NCBI GenBank assembly: GCA_032122355.1
Contig: JAUMCS010000033.1
Location: 10,511 to 74,510 of the forward strand
Origin: RFTU01 sp032122355
GTDB taxonomy: Bacteria > Pseudomonadota > Gammaproteobacteria > Burkholderiales > Burkholderiaceae_C
DNA length: 64,000 bases
Reading direction: 5' to 3'
Shown: positions 8,485 through 18,144 of the stretch, piece after piece
How the letters are laid out: every line of letters begins with the position of its first letter
How positions within the stretch are numbered: the stretch's first letter is position 1
Program-made: the position numbers and the translations under genes
The notes under the pieces: generated by a model
Seen by the model: only the letters and a program-made list of their open reading frames with translations
Databases searched by the model: none
Told to the model about the DNA's origin: nothing

Positions 8485-11004
8485 ATGAGTGAGAACAACG
8501 CAGCAACCCCAGATTTAGCCACTGCTCTACAGACCATACCCAGCAGCTCAGATGTTGGCTATGGTGAGGGTAGTATTCAAATTTTGGAGGGCCTTGAGGC
8601 GGTTCGTAAACGCCCAGGTATGTACATTGGGGATACTTCCGACGGTACGGGCTTGCACCACTTGGTGTTTGAGGTGGTGGATAACTCTATCGACGAAGCT
8701 TTAGCGGGGTATTGTGATGATATTTTGGTGACCATTCATTCCGATAATTCGATCTCGGTGATTGATAATGGTCGTGGTATCCCTACGGGCGTGAAAATGG
8801 ATGATAAGCACGAGCCTAAGCGCAGTGCCGCTGAAATTGCCCTAACCGAATTGCATGCAGGTGGTAAGTTCAACCAAAATAGTTATAAGGTTTCAGGCGG
8901 TTTACACGGGGTGGGTGTGAGCTGCGTGAATGCTTTGAGTAAATGGTTGCGTCTGACTGTGAGACGTGAGCATCAAACGCACTTTATTGAGTTCAGAAAG
9001 GGTATACCGCAAGAGCCTCAGTTAGAAATGCGAGATGGTTTTGAGGTGAGCCCCATGAAGCTTTTAGGGGCTACCGATAAACGTGGCACCGAAGTGCATT
9101 TTTTACCTGATGAAGAAATTTTCACGCACGTGGATTTTCATTACGACGTGCTGGCCAAGCGTTTGCGTGAACTGTCATTTCTGAACAATGGCGTGAAAAT
9201 CCGTTTGGTGGATGAACGCCACCAACGTGAAGATAATTTTGCCTACGCCGGCGGTGTAAAAGGCTTTGTCGAGTTTATTAATCAAGGTAAGAAAACACTG
9301 CATACTAATATTTTTCATGCACAAGGCGACAAACTCAGCGAGCAAGGTACGCAAATCAGTGCTGAGGTGGCGATGCAATGGAATGATGGTTATAGTGAAT
9401 CGGTTTTATGTTTTACCAATAACATTCCACAGCGTGATGGTGGAACACATTTAACGGGTTTACGTGCCGCGATGACCCGCGTGATCAATAAATACATTGA
9501 GGACAATGAATTGGCGAAAAAAGCCAAGGTGGAAGTCAGCGGCGATGATATGCGTGAGGGCTTGGCTTGTGTGGTGAGTGTGAAGGTGCCTGAGCCTAAA
9601 TTTTCGAGTCAAACCAAAGATAAATTGGTGAGTTCAGAGGTGCGCGCTCCAGTTGAAGATATTGTGGGGCGTTTATTGGGCGATTGGTTGCTGGAAAACC
9701 CGCATGATGCCAAGGCAGTTTGCGCGAAAATTGTTGAAGCCGCCCGCGCCCGCGAGGCGGCGCGAAAAGCCCGTGAAATTACGCGCCGTAAGGGTGTTTT
9801 AGATGGTTTGGGTTTGCCGGGTAAGTTGGCTGATTGCCAAGAAAAAGATCCGTCTTTATGTGAAATTTACATTGTTGAGGGGGACTCTGCTGGAGGCAGT
9901 GCTAAACAAGGGCGCGACCGTAAATTCCAGGCTATTTTGCCTTTGCGCGGTAAAATTTTGAACGTGGAAAAAGCACGTTATGAAAAATTATTATCCAGCG
10001 ATGCTATTCTGACTTTGATCACGGCTTTGGGTACAGGTATTGGAAACGATGATTTTAATATTGAGAAATTACGCTATCATCGCGTGATTGTCATGACTGA
10101 TGCGGATGTGGATGGCGCGCATATTCGGACTTTGCTACTCACATTCTTTTTCCGTAATATGCGAGATTTGGTTGAACAAGGTCACATCTATATTGCCCAG
10201 CCGCCTTTGTACAAGGTGAAGCATGGCAAACACGAGCAATATCTCAAAGATGGCGCTGAGCTGGATGCTTTTTTACTAAAGGTGGCCATAGAAGGTGCAT
10301 CGATTGACCCGGGCGCCGGTGCGCCTGTGATTGAGGGAGCAGCACTCGAAGCATTGGCGCGCCAGTATGTGTTGGCCAGTGGCGTGATTGAGCGTTTATC
10401 TGTTTGGATGGATGTAGAGGCCTTACGTGCCATGAGTAATGGTTTAAAGCTGCGTCTCGATACTTTCGAGCAAGCTCAAGAATGTGCTCAGGCCCTTCAA
10501 GCCGCGCTAGACGAGGCCGTTGTAAAGGCGGATCTGGATGAGCGTACCGATAAACCGGTATTGCGTATAGGACGACGCTTTCATGGAAACTTAAAAGTTA
10601 GCACCATTACTGCTGATTTTTTACACGGCGCTGATTATGAAATTCTGGAACAGGCTGGCGCTATGTTCCAAGGTTTACTTACAGATGATGCTGTTGTCAA
10701 GCGCGGTGAGGGTGAAAAACAAAAAGAACACCAGGTCAATAATTTTAGAGCAGCCATGGCTTGGTTGATGGAGCAGGCTGAAAATGCCGTGAGTCGTCAG
10801 CGTTACAAAGGTTTGGGTGAAATGAACCCAGAACAGCTATGGGAAACCACCATGGACCCGAATGTTCGGCGCTTATTGAAAGTACAAATTGAAGATGCGA
10901 TTGAGGCTGATAAAGTGTTCACTATGCTCATGGGTGATGAGGTGGAGCCGAGAAGGAACTTTATAGAATCGAATGCGCTCAGAGCTGCAAATATTGATGT
11001 TTAG
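8485..11004 (+). CDS. gyrB: DNA gyrase subunit B
   Basis: An 839-residue ATPase subunit of gyrase, which with GyrA introduces negative supercoils. The GHKL ATPase domain shows EVVDNSIDEALAG, DNGRGIP and GGLHGVGVSCVNALS. The TOPRIM domain shows EGDSAGGSAKQGRDR and TDADVDGAHIRTLLLTFFFR. The long insertion after TOPRIM, typical of proteobacterial GyrB, is present (about residues 580-750). The C-terminal block QRYKGLGEMNPEQLWETTM is conserved. It completes the dnaA-dnaN-gyrB order. Confidence 0.98.
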   Translation: MSENNAATPDLATALQTIPSSSDVGYGEGSIQILEGLEAVRKRPGMYIGDTSDGTGLHHLVFEVVDNSIDEALAGYCDDILVTIHSDNSISVIDNGRGIPTGVKMDDKHEPKRSAAEIALTELHAGGKFNQNSYKVSGGLHGVGVSCVNALSKWLRLTVRREHQTHFIEFRKGIPQEPQLEMRDGFEVSPMKLLGATDKRGTEVHFLPDEEIFTHVDFHYDVLAKRLRELSFLNNGVKIRLVDERHQREDNFAYAGGVKGFVEFINQGKKTLHTNIFHAQGDKLSEQGTQISAEVAMQWNDGYSESVLCFTNNIPQRDGGTHLTGLRAAMTRVINKYIEDNELAKKAKVEVSGDDMREGLACVVSVKVPEPKFSSQTKDKLVSSEVRAPVEDIVGRLLGDWLLENPHDAKAVCAKIVEAARAREAARKAREITRRKGVLDGLGLPGKLADCQEKDPSLCEIYIVEGDSAGGSAKQGRDRKFQAILPLRGKILNVEKARYEKLLSSDAILTLITALGTGIGNDDFNIEKLRYHRVIVMTDADVDGAHIRTLLLTFFFRNMRDLVEQGHIYIAQPPLYKVKHGKHEQYLKDGAELDAFLLKVAIEGASIDPGAGAPVIEGAALEALARQYVLASGVIERLSVWMDVEALRAMSNGLKLRLDTFEQAQECAQALQAALDEAVVKADLDERTDKPVLRIGRRFHGNLKVSTITADFLHGADYEILEQAGAMFQGLLTDDAVVKRGEGEKQKEHQVNNFRAAMAWLMEQAENAVSRQRYKGLGEMNPEQLWETTMDPNVRRLLKVQIEDAIEADKVFTMLMGDEVEPRRNFIESNALRAANIDV

Positions 11005-11034
11005 CCTTGTGGGTTGAGAAGCATGGCTTGGAGT

Positions 11035-12606
11035 TTAGTTTGTTATGGCTCCAGGCTTTCCAGCTTCGACGATAAATTCAGCCAACTCCTCGGTCTTGCT
11101 ATGAGGGTTGCGCGCATTTTTAACCCCCCACAACTTGGCTTTCAGCGATTGAGCATCAAGTTCGAATGACATATAACCACGGCGATCGCTGCGTGAGTAT
11201 TGCACATGAGGGTTATAAGGCATTGCCGCTTGAACGCGCAAATTCGACATACCCTGACTGGCAATCGATGTACCACAGAATTCGGTGGCTATGGCGGGCT
11301 TATGGGGTTCATCAAAATTAAGATGTAAGTTGGATACATAGTGCGCATGGATGTCTCCGCCTAACACGATGGCGCCTTGCACTTTGCTATCCTTCAGTCC
11401 TTGTAATAGACGCTGGCGCCCGGCCATATAGCCATCCCAACCATCGGTCCAATAGGTTCCTGCCGATCCGGTGCTGGGGTCAGTCCAACTCCAGCGGCTC
11501 ATCAGAGTTTGTTGCGCCATCAAATTCCAGGGGCGTTTGACATTCGACGCTGATTTCCAGTTGTCATATAGCCAGCGTTCTTGTTCACGGCCTAAGAAAC
11601 TGCGATCATCTTTAGTTAAATCAGGGCAATCGGCCAGTGTCACGGTATTGGTGCCGCCTTTGCCAATGCGTGGGCAGGCTTGGGGGTCGCGGTACTGGCG
11701 CGTATCAAGTAATTGAATGCGGGCTAAACGTCCCCAATCTAGGTATCGATATATACGCATGGAGGCTCCGCGGGGATTTAAATCAGGCCTCATCGACAAA
11801 GGTAAGGGCATATTTTCCCAGTAAGCTTGGTAGGCTGCGGCACGCTGCTCGGCAAAACCTTTTTGTAAAAATTGTCCTTGCAGCCCGGCATAATCATTTT
11901 CGACTTCGTGATCATCCCAGATGACCAACCAAGGTGCCATGGCATGCGCTGCTTGCAACGCAGGGTCTGATTTATATTGGGCGTAGCGGTTGCGATATTG
12001 CTCTAGGGTGCGAGTGTGTCCGCCTTCGTGTAGGCGCAGGCGATCGGGTGGGGAGGCGCCTTCATAAATATAATCCCCCAAGAATAATACCAAATCGGGT
12101 TGAGTGGTGACGGCATGCCGCCATGCCGCAAAGTGGCCGTGATCCCAGCGTTGGCAACTCGCTACGATAAAACGCAGTTTGGCGGGGCTATCGGGTGTGG
12201 GTGTGGTTCGGGTTAGGCCTGTGGCAGATTGTTGTCCTAAGGCGTGAAATCGGTACCAATAGGGCTGTGCCGGCTTGAGTTGATCGACTTCGATGTGGAT
12301 GCTATGCCCCCAAGTGCTCTCGGCCCAGTCATTTCCTTTGGCGACGATGCGGCTAAAAGCTTCGTCGCTCGCCAGCTCCCATTGCACTTCTACGCGGGGT
12401 GGGAGTTCGTCGCCAGTGAGTCGTGTCCATAGCACCACGGATTGATGCGTAGGCTCACCCGAAGCGATACCCAGGGAAAAACAAGTTGGGCTACTTTCCG
12501 CCATGGCATGACGGATGAACCACGGGGCCCCCCAGCTATGGGCTAGGGGGAGAGCCGCTAGGGTTTGTAAACACAGGCGGCGGGACAGGTGTATGGGCGA
12601 GTTCAA
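11035..12606 (-). CDS. PhoD-type alkaline phosphatase/phosphodiesterase
   Basis: A 523-residue secreted metallophosphoesterase of the PhoD family, which releases phosphate from organic esters in the periplasm or outside the cell. The N-terminus carries a twin-arginine motif (SRRLCLQTLAALPLAHS). An N-terminal PhoD domain (ASGEPTHQSVVLWTRL) is followed by the catalytic domain with FIVASCQRW, LFLGDYIYEG, VIWDDHEVENDYAG and LGGDIHAHYV, the metal-ligand blocks of the family. It begins 8 bp after the RND transporter stop, so it is probably the last gene of that operon; the functional link is unclear. Confidence 0.92.
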   Translation of the reverse strand: MNSPIHLSRRLCLQTLAALPLAHSWGAPWFIRHAMAESSPTCFSLGIASGEPTHQSVVLWTRLTGDELPPRVEVQWELASDEAFSRIVAKGNDWAESTWGHSIHIEVDQLKPAQPYWYRFHALGQQSATGLTRTTPTPDSPAKLRFIVASCQRWDHGHFAAWRHAVTTQPDLVLFLGDYIYEGASPPDRLRLHEGGHTRTLEQYRNRYAQYKSDPALQAAHAMAPWLVIWDDHEVENDYAGLQGQFLQKGFAEQRAAAYQAYWENMPLPLSMRPDLNPRGASMRIYRYLDWGRLARIQLLDTRQYRDPQACPRIGKGGTNTVTLADCPDLTKDDRSFLGREQERWLYDNWKSASNVKRPWNLMAQQTLMSRWSWTDPSTGSAGTYWTDGWDGYMAGRQRLLQGLKDSKVQGAIVLGGDIHAHYVSNLHLNFDEPHKPAIATEFCGTSIASQGMSNLRVQAAMPYNPHVQYSRSDRRGYMSFELDAQSLKAKLWGVKNARNPHSKTEELAEFIVEAGKPGAITN

Positions 12607-12614
12607 AAGAACTC

Positions 12615-15600
12615 CTACGTGGCAACTAGGGGATGTGTCTTATGCCATAGCCGCTTGACCCAGCTCAGGGCATCATCCACATAGGTATAAAGTACCGGTA
12701 TCACCAACAGGCTCAGGAATGTACTGGTGATGAGGCCACCTATGACAACGATGGCCATGGGCGAGCGAAAACTCGGATCGGTACCCCAACCCATGGCGAT
12801 GGGTAACATCCCCGCTGCCATGGCGATGGTGGTCATGATGATGGGGCGTGCGCGTTTGAAGCAGGCATCTACCACGGCTTGAAAGCGGCTAAGTCCGTGC
12901 TCTTGACGAGCAATGATGATGTAATCAATCAATAAAATAGAGTTTTTCGTGGCGATACCCATGAGCATGATGATGCCTATCATGCTGGGCATAGAAATGG
13001 GGGTTCGTGTGAGAAACAAGGCCAAAAAAGCTCCGGGTATGGATAAAACCAAGGCCCCTAAAATCGTGAATGGTTGAACAAACCCTTTGAACAGCAATAT
13101 CAATACCATGTAAATACATAACACCCCTGTGAGCATGGCCAAACCAAAGCTGGCGAAGAGTTCAGCCATGGCCTCGGCATCTCCGACTTCGGTTTGAATG
13201 ATGCCAGGCGGCAGTTGTTGTAAGCTGGGTAGTGCTAATGCGGCATTTTTCACCACGCCTAGCGGTTGTTGGTTAAGTTCAATTTCAAAATTAACATTGC
13301 GCTGGCGGTTAAAGCGATCAATGGTGGCGGGGCCGCTACCCAGCTCTAAGGATGCCACATTACCCAGCATCACCGGCCCTTTCGGGCTGGGCACAGGTAA
13401 GCGCGATAGCAAAGCCAAATCGGTACGGGCCTCAGGCGGTAGTTTCACCACGATCGGTACTTGCCGTTGGCTGAGGTTGAGTTTAGGTAAGGCTTGATCA
13501 TAATCACCCGATGTGGCGACACGCAAGGTTTGCGCAATCGCCTGCGTCGTTACCCCTAAATCAGCAGCCCGAGCCCAATCAGGCCGAACGATGAGCTCAG
13601 GACGTACTAGGCTGGATGTGCTGGTGACAGCACCCACACCAGGGATGGTCCGCAATTCTTGCTCTACTATGGCGGCATGTTGAGCCAAGGCGTTGCCATC
13701 AGCCCCCGCCAGAACCAGTATGTATTTTTCAGCACTAGAGCCCAAGCCCACTTTGATGCGAACTCCGGGTACTTCGGCTAGGGCCTGGCGTAATTCGCTT
13801 TCGATGGCTTGTTTTTTGAGTCCGCGGCGTTCAGTGCGGTGCGTTAAATTCAGAGTTAGGGTAGCGCGGGTAATTTCAGGCACGCCCGCCCCCGGGGTAA
13901 ACATATCCGCCCCGGAACTGCCCGCACCAATAGCAGTATAAATTTGCTTCACATGGGGGTGGTTTTGAATGCGCCCACGCGCTTGCTCGGCCGCGGCGAG
14001 GGTTTGAGCGTAAGTGCTACCCGGCGGCAAATTCAGGGTAACTTGGGTTTGATTGATGTCGTCAGGGGGTAAAAAGCCTGTTCCTAGAAATGGTATCAGG
14101 GCAAAACTTCCGACAAAGAAAGCAATAGTGCCTAAGGTGGTTAATAGGCGGTGTTTCAAACACCAGGTTACCCACTGAGTGTAGCGCGTTAACCAGCGGG
14201 GGTTGTCGTCATGGGTGCTACCTTGCCGCGGTGGTTTGAGTAAATATGCAGCCATCATGGGCGTGAGCATACGAGCGACGACCAAGGAATAAAACACGGC
14301 AATGGCAGCAGTCCAGCCAAATTGCACAAAGAATTTACCCGGTACTCCAGACATAAAAGCCGTGGGTAAAAACACTGCAATCAAGGTGAAGGTGGTAGCA
14401 ATCACCGCGAGTCCGATTTCATCGGCAGCTTCCATGGCGGCTTGATAGGGTGTTTTGCCCATGCGCAAGTGACGCATGATGTTTTCAATTTCCACAATGG
14501 CATCATCCACCAAAATTCCCACCACCAGGCTCATGCTGAGCAAGGTCACCACATTCAAACTAAAACCCAATAAGTAATACAGAATGGCAAAGGCAGGAAT
14601 GATGGATAGGGGTAATGCGGTGGCTGCAATGAGGGTGGCGCGCCAATCGCGCAGAAAAAACCACACCACTAACACCGCCAGTAGGGCCCCTTCCAGCAAT
14701 AAATACATACTGCCTTCAAAGTTTTCTTGGGTGGGCTGAACAAAATTAAAGGCTTCGGTGAGTTGAATATCCGGATGCTGCTTTTGTATTTTAGCCAGCA
14801 CGCTGCGGACACTTTGAGCGACTTCGGTTTCACCAGAACCACGGCTGCGTTGAATTTCAAAAGCAACAGCCGGTTGGCCGTTGATCAAAGCGGCGGATCG
14901 AATCTCGGCGGTGGTGTCATAGATTCGGGCAATTTGATCTAAGCGCACACGTCGACCGAATTTATCATTCGGCAAGCTCAGTTCCAGTTGCGCCAGCTCT
15001 TCTGCGCTGCCCACCGTTGCAATAGTGCGGGTATTTTGTTCGATACCACCCACATCGGCACGGCCGCCAGGCGCATCAGATTGCACGGCACGTAACTGGC
15101 GACTGATGTCTGCCGCACTAATGCCTAAGGCCAACATACGCGCGGGGTCAAGTTCAATACGCACTTCACGCGACACACCACCGATGCGATTAACCGCACC
15201 CACCCCTCGTATCGCCAACAGTGCTTTGGTTATGTCTTGGTCGACAAACCAAGAAAGGGCTTCATCATCCATGCGCGAGGATGCAATGGTGTATGTGAGT
15301 ATAGGGGCGCCGGCTAGGTCCAGTTTATTAATCACTGGGTCGCGCAAGTCAGAGGGTAAATCGGCGCGGACCCGCGCTACGGCACTACGCACTTCATCCA
15401 AGCCTTCTTGGATGGGTTTTTCTAAGCGAAATTCCACCGTCACCAAAGCCACACTATCTTGTACTTTGGTGTAGATGTTTTTCACCCCAGTCAGTGGGGC
15501 TACGGCATTTTCAATTTTGCGCGCCACTTCGGTTTCCATTTGTGCGGGTGCGGTGCCAGGCAAGGTGGCCGTGATGATGATGGTGGGCAAGTCGATATCG

Positions 15601-15713
15601 GGGAACTGCTGGATTTTCATGTTCTTAAAGCCGAGCAAGCCCGCTAATGTAAACATGACAAAAAACAGAATCGATGGTATGGGGTTGCGTATGCACCAAG
15701 CAGAAACGTTCAT
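12615..15713 (-). CDS. RND efflux transporter, inner-membrane pump (HAE1-like)
   Basis: A 1032-residue AcrB/MexB-like proton-driven pump. The sequence shows two halves, each with an N-terminal transmembrane helix, a periplasmic loop and a bundle of membrane segments. Family marks include the start MNVSAWCIRNP, MKIQQFPDIDLPTI, the helix with SMSLVVGILVDDAIVEIENI containing the two proton-relay aspartates, and GLAVIATTFTLIAVFLPTAF. It follows the membrane fusion protein by 18 bp and precedes the PhoD-like gene. No outer-membrane TolC-type gene lies nearby, so the pump probably borrows one. Substrate cannot be predicted. Confidence 0.95.
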   Translation of the reverse strand: MNVSAWCIRNPIPSILFFVMFTLAGLLGFKNMKIQQFPDIDLPTIIITATLPGTAPAQMETEVARKIENAVAPLTGVKNIYTKVQDSVALVTVEFRLEKPIQEGLDEVRSAVARVRADLPSDLRDPVINKLDLAGAPILTYTIASSRMDDEALSWFVDQDITKALLAIRGVGAVNRIGGVSREVRIELDPARMLALGISAADISRQLRAVQSDAPGGRADVGGIEQNTRTIATVGSAEELAQLELSLPNDKFGRRVRLDQIARIYDTTAEIRSAALINGQPAVAFEIQRSRGSGETEVAQSVRSVLAKIQKQHPDIQLTEAFNFVQPTQENFEGSMYLLLEGALLAVLVVWFFLRDWRATLIAATALPLSIIPAFAILYYLLGFSLNVVTLLSMSLVVGILVDDAIVEIENIMRHLRMGKTPYQAAMEAADEIGLAVIATTFTLIAVFLPTAFMSGVPGKFFVQFGWTAAIAVFYSLVVARMLTPMMAAYLLKPPRQGSTHDDNPRWLTRYTQWVTWCLKHRLLTTLGTIAFFVGSFALIPFLGTGFLPPDDINQTQVTLNLPPGSTYAQTLAAAEQARGRIQNHPHVKQIYTAIGAGSSGADMFTPGAGVPEITRATLTLNLTHRTERRGLKKQAIESELRQALAEVPGVRIKVGLGSSAEKYILVLAGADGNALAQHAAIVEQELRTIPGVGAVTSTSSLVRPELIVRPDWARAADLGVTTQAIAQTLRVATSGDYDQALPKLNLSQRQVPIVVKLPPEARTDLALLSRLPVPSPKGPVMLGNVASLELGSGPATIDRFNRQRNVNFEIELNQQPLGVVKNAALALPSLQQLPPGIIQTEVGDAEAMAELFASFGLAMLTGVLCIYMVLILLFKGFVQPFTILGALVLSIPGAFLALFLTRTPISMPSMIGIIMLMGIATKNSILLIDYIIIARQEHGLSRFQAVVDACFKRARPIIMTTIAMAAGMLPIAMGWGTDPSFRSPMAIVVIGGLITSTFLSLLVIPVLYTYVDDALSWVKRLWHKTHPLVAT

Positions 15714-15731
15714 GGGTGGGGCTCCGCTGGG

Positions 15732-16862
15732 TTAAGGTTGCGTGGTGGCCGGAACAATACGCACGGTATCGCCATCGGCAAGAAATCCCACACCAGAAGC
15801 CACAATCGCAGCGTTTTCATCCAAACCTTGCGTGACTTCTATACGCAAGCCACTTCGTCGGCCAACTTGGATTTTTTTCTGGCGCACTTTGTTGTTGGCA
15901 GTAATGGTAAACACATAACTAAATCCATCACGCAGCAACACGGCACTTTGCGGTACGCTGAGTGCACTGGTTGCGGTGGTTTCAAATTCGCCTCGTGCAA
16001 ACATACCCGCTTTCAGTCCGGGTGTGCTGGGCACATCAACATACACCAGGGCATTGCGTGTGGCTGCATCGACACTAGGTGCTATCTGACGCACGGTGCC
16101 GGTAATGGGTGTGGTTAAACCGACGACATTCAACTTTACCTTGCGCCCTGTTTGTACCAGCGCTAATTCGGTAGCTGCTACTTCAGCGCGCCACTCAAGT
16201 CGGCTTTGGCGTATTATCCGGAAGAGCTCCATGGTGGATGAACCGGGTGAAATGACAGATCCTACTGTTGCTTGTCTGGCGGAAATGACACCATGGTCGG
16301 GAGCGAGTACACGTGTTTTACTCAGCCGAACTTGTTGGATTTTATGTACGGCTTTGGCCGCATCTAAGCGGGCTTGTGCGGCGCGCTCTGCAGTCAGCCA
16401 TTGATTGGATTGCTGAACGCTGATCATGCCACTGGGTTGCAATTCCCGAGCACGCTGAGCATTGGCAGCCGCTTCATTGAGCATGGCCTGCGCTTCTGCG
16501 ACAGCGGCTTCGCTTTGAGCCAATTCCGCAGTTATGAGTTCTTGGTCAAAGGTTGCCAGTACTTGACCCTTTGTGACGGTATCGCCCACATTGACTAGCA
16601 CCTGTTGTAAGCGTAAGTTTTGCAGTTCGGTGCCAATAATGGCTTCTTGCCAGGCCATGATATTGCCATTAGCTAGCAAGGGCGTGGCTATGTTGCTATG
16701 TACTGCCTTGGTGGTGGTAACGGACAAGGCGGCTTTAGCGGGCGGTGCTGCTGCGGTTTCATTTTTGGCTAAGGCGGTGGTGCTGACAGCACTTAAACTT
16801 AACGCCAAAGAACCGCAGAGTAGGAAAGATGCCGCTCGAAGCAAAGGTGATGAATGATTCAT
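15732..16862 (-). CDS. RND efflux membrane fusion protein
   Basis: A 376-residue periplasmic adaptor that links the RND pump to an outer-membrane channel. An N-terminal signal peptide (LLCGSLALSLSAVSTTALA) is followed by a lipoyl-like half (LLANGNIMAWQEAIIGTEL, VNVGDTVTKGQVLATFD), a helical hairpin with alternating Ala/Glu/Gln (about residues 110-165), the second lipoyl half (VLAPDHGVISARQATVGSVI) and beta-barrel domains. It is first in the operon with the pump and phoD-like gene. The 185-bp divergent region upstream (16863-17047) should hold its promoter; no adjacent regulator gene is present. Confidence 0.93.
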   Translation of the reverse strand: MNHSSPLLRAASFLLCGSLALSLSAVSTTALAKNETAAAPPAKAALSVTTTKAVHSNIATPLLANGNIMAWQEAIIGTELQNLRLQQVLVNVGDTVTKGQVLATFDQELITAELAQSEAAVAEAQAMLNEAAANAQRARELQPSGMISVQQSNQWLTAERAAQARLDAAKAVHKIQQVRLSKTRVLAPDHGVISARQATVGSVISPGSSTMELFRIIRQSRLEWRAEVAATELALVQTGRKVKLNVVGLTTPITGTVRQIAPSVDAATRNALVYVDVPSTPGLKAGMFARGEFETTATSALSVPQSAVLLRDGFSYVFTITANNKVRQKKIQVGRRSGLRIEVTQGLDENAAIVASGVGFLADGDTVRIVPATTQP

Positions 16863-17047
16863 AACGATCCAGCCACTTTTGTGAATATGAAAATCATGAA
16901 TGTACCGTATGTGGGCTGTTTTGCAGCATAGGATTTAACCTTTATCTTTGATGGCGTTTTAATGTTGTGTTTTTCAATTATTACGGCACGCAAAGCCCTT
17001 GTAAAAATTTAGGTAAAAAGGCTGGTTTGATGGGATAATAGCCGGTT

Positions 17048-17293
17048 ATGGCTTCGAACAACAATCCTACTACCCAATTGGCTGAGAGCGGACTGCGTTA
17101 CAAAAGCAAAGTCCCAGGTTCACCCTTCGAGACCTCTTCGCCTTTTTCTTCCACCACCATGTCGTGCTTTTTGTGTGGCAAGCATCGCCAGCGTAGCCAA
17201 CTCAAAACCCGCCGTTTACTGGGTAAGCCCCAAGCGGTTTGCGCACCGAATTGTAAAGAACTCGAGGCCACACTGGCTTCAGATACGGCTTAG
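17048..17293 (+). CDS. Small cysteine-containing protein, possible zinc ribbon
   Basis: An 81-residue protein of unknown function. A Ser/Thr-rich N-terminal half precedes a CFLCGKH motif and a distal CAPNC motif about 27 residues on, with several Arg/Lys between them. Two CxxC-like pairs suggest a small zinc-binding fold. The start is preceded by a GATAAT-like -10 (near 17033), consistent with expression. Its stop overlaps the 3' end of convergent parA by 4 bp. I do not recognise a named family, but the Cys pattern makes a chance frame unlikely. Confidence 0.6.
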   Translation: MASNNNPTTQLAESGLRYKSKVPGSPFETSSPFSSTTMSCFLCGKHRQRSQLKTRRLLGKPQAVCAPNCKELEATLASDTA

Positions 17294-18060
17294 ACTTTAC
17301 GCAGGCGCTCCAGTAATTCTTGCGCAAAGCTGATGTAAGCTTGCGCACCCCGCGAGGATGAGTCAAATACCACGCCGGCCTGACCGTAGCTTGGTGCCTC
17401 AGCCAGGCGTACATTGCGTGGGATAACCGTATTGAATACTTTATCCCCAAAGTGGCTTTTGAGTTGCTCGGCTACCTGTTGTTGCAGAGTAATGCGTGGA
17501 TCAAACATTACTCGGAGTAAGCCGATCAGTTGCAAATCACGGTTCAGGTTGGCGTGTACTTGCTTGATGGTGTTAACCAAATCAGTCAGGCCTTCTAGGG
17601 CAAAATACTCACATTGCATGGGCACGATCACCCCATAAGCGCTACACAAACCGTTGAGTGTGAGCAGTGACAGCGAGGGTGGGCAATCAATCAGAACAAA
17701 ATCATAATCGTCAGCCACCGCAGCCAGTGCTTCGCGCAAGCGTGTGTTGCGGCGCTCAAGCCCCACCAATTCCACTTCAGCACCGGCTAATTCGCGGTTG
17801 GCCGCCAGCACATCATATCCCCCGCTTTGGCTGCGCTGGCGCGCTTGAGCAATGCTGCAGGTTTCTAGCAGAACATCATAAACACCTTGTGCTAGAGTGC
17901 GCTTATCGATGCCGGAACCCATGCTCGCATTGCCTTGGGGGTCTAGGTCAACCACCAATACTCGTTGTTCGATTTTCGCTAGTCCGGCAGCAAGATTAAC
18001 GCAGGTGGTGGTTTTGCCCACTCCCCCTTTTTGGTTGGCAATACAAAAAATACGTGGCAT
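17290..18060 (-). CDS. parA: Chromosome partitioning ATPase ParA (Soj)
   Basis: A 256-residue deviant-Walker ATPase that moves ParB-parS complexes along the nucleoid. It starts MPRIFCIANQKGGVGKTTTCVNLA (deviant Walker A with signature lysine), then VVDLDPQGNASMG and FVLIDCPPSLSLLT. Length and motifs are those of chromosomal Soj/ParA rather than plasmid ParA with an N-terminal HTH. It lies downstream of mnmG-rsmG as usual, but a lipocalin gene separates it from rsmG and its usual partner parB is about 16 kb away at 33832. Confidence 0.95.
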   Translation of the reverse strand: MPRIFCIANQKGGVGKTTTCVNLAAGLAKIEQRVLVVDLDPQGNASMGSGIDKRTLAQGVYDVLLETCSIAQARQRSQSGGYDVLAANRELAGAEVELVGLERRNTRLREALAAVADDYDFVLIDCPPSLSLLTLNGLCSAYGVIVPMQCEYFALEGLTDLVNTIKQVHANLNRDLQLIGLLRVMFDPRITLQQQVAEQLKSHFGDKVFNTVIPRNVRLAEAPSYGQAGVVFDSSSRGAQAYISFAQELLERLRKV

Positions 18061-18144
18061 GGCGGTAAGCTTTTTACTTCAATGATGATACGGTTAACAG
18101 TGTACCTGCAGGTATTGCTGCCAACATGGCTGATAAGGCAGTTT

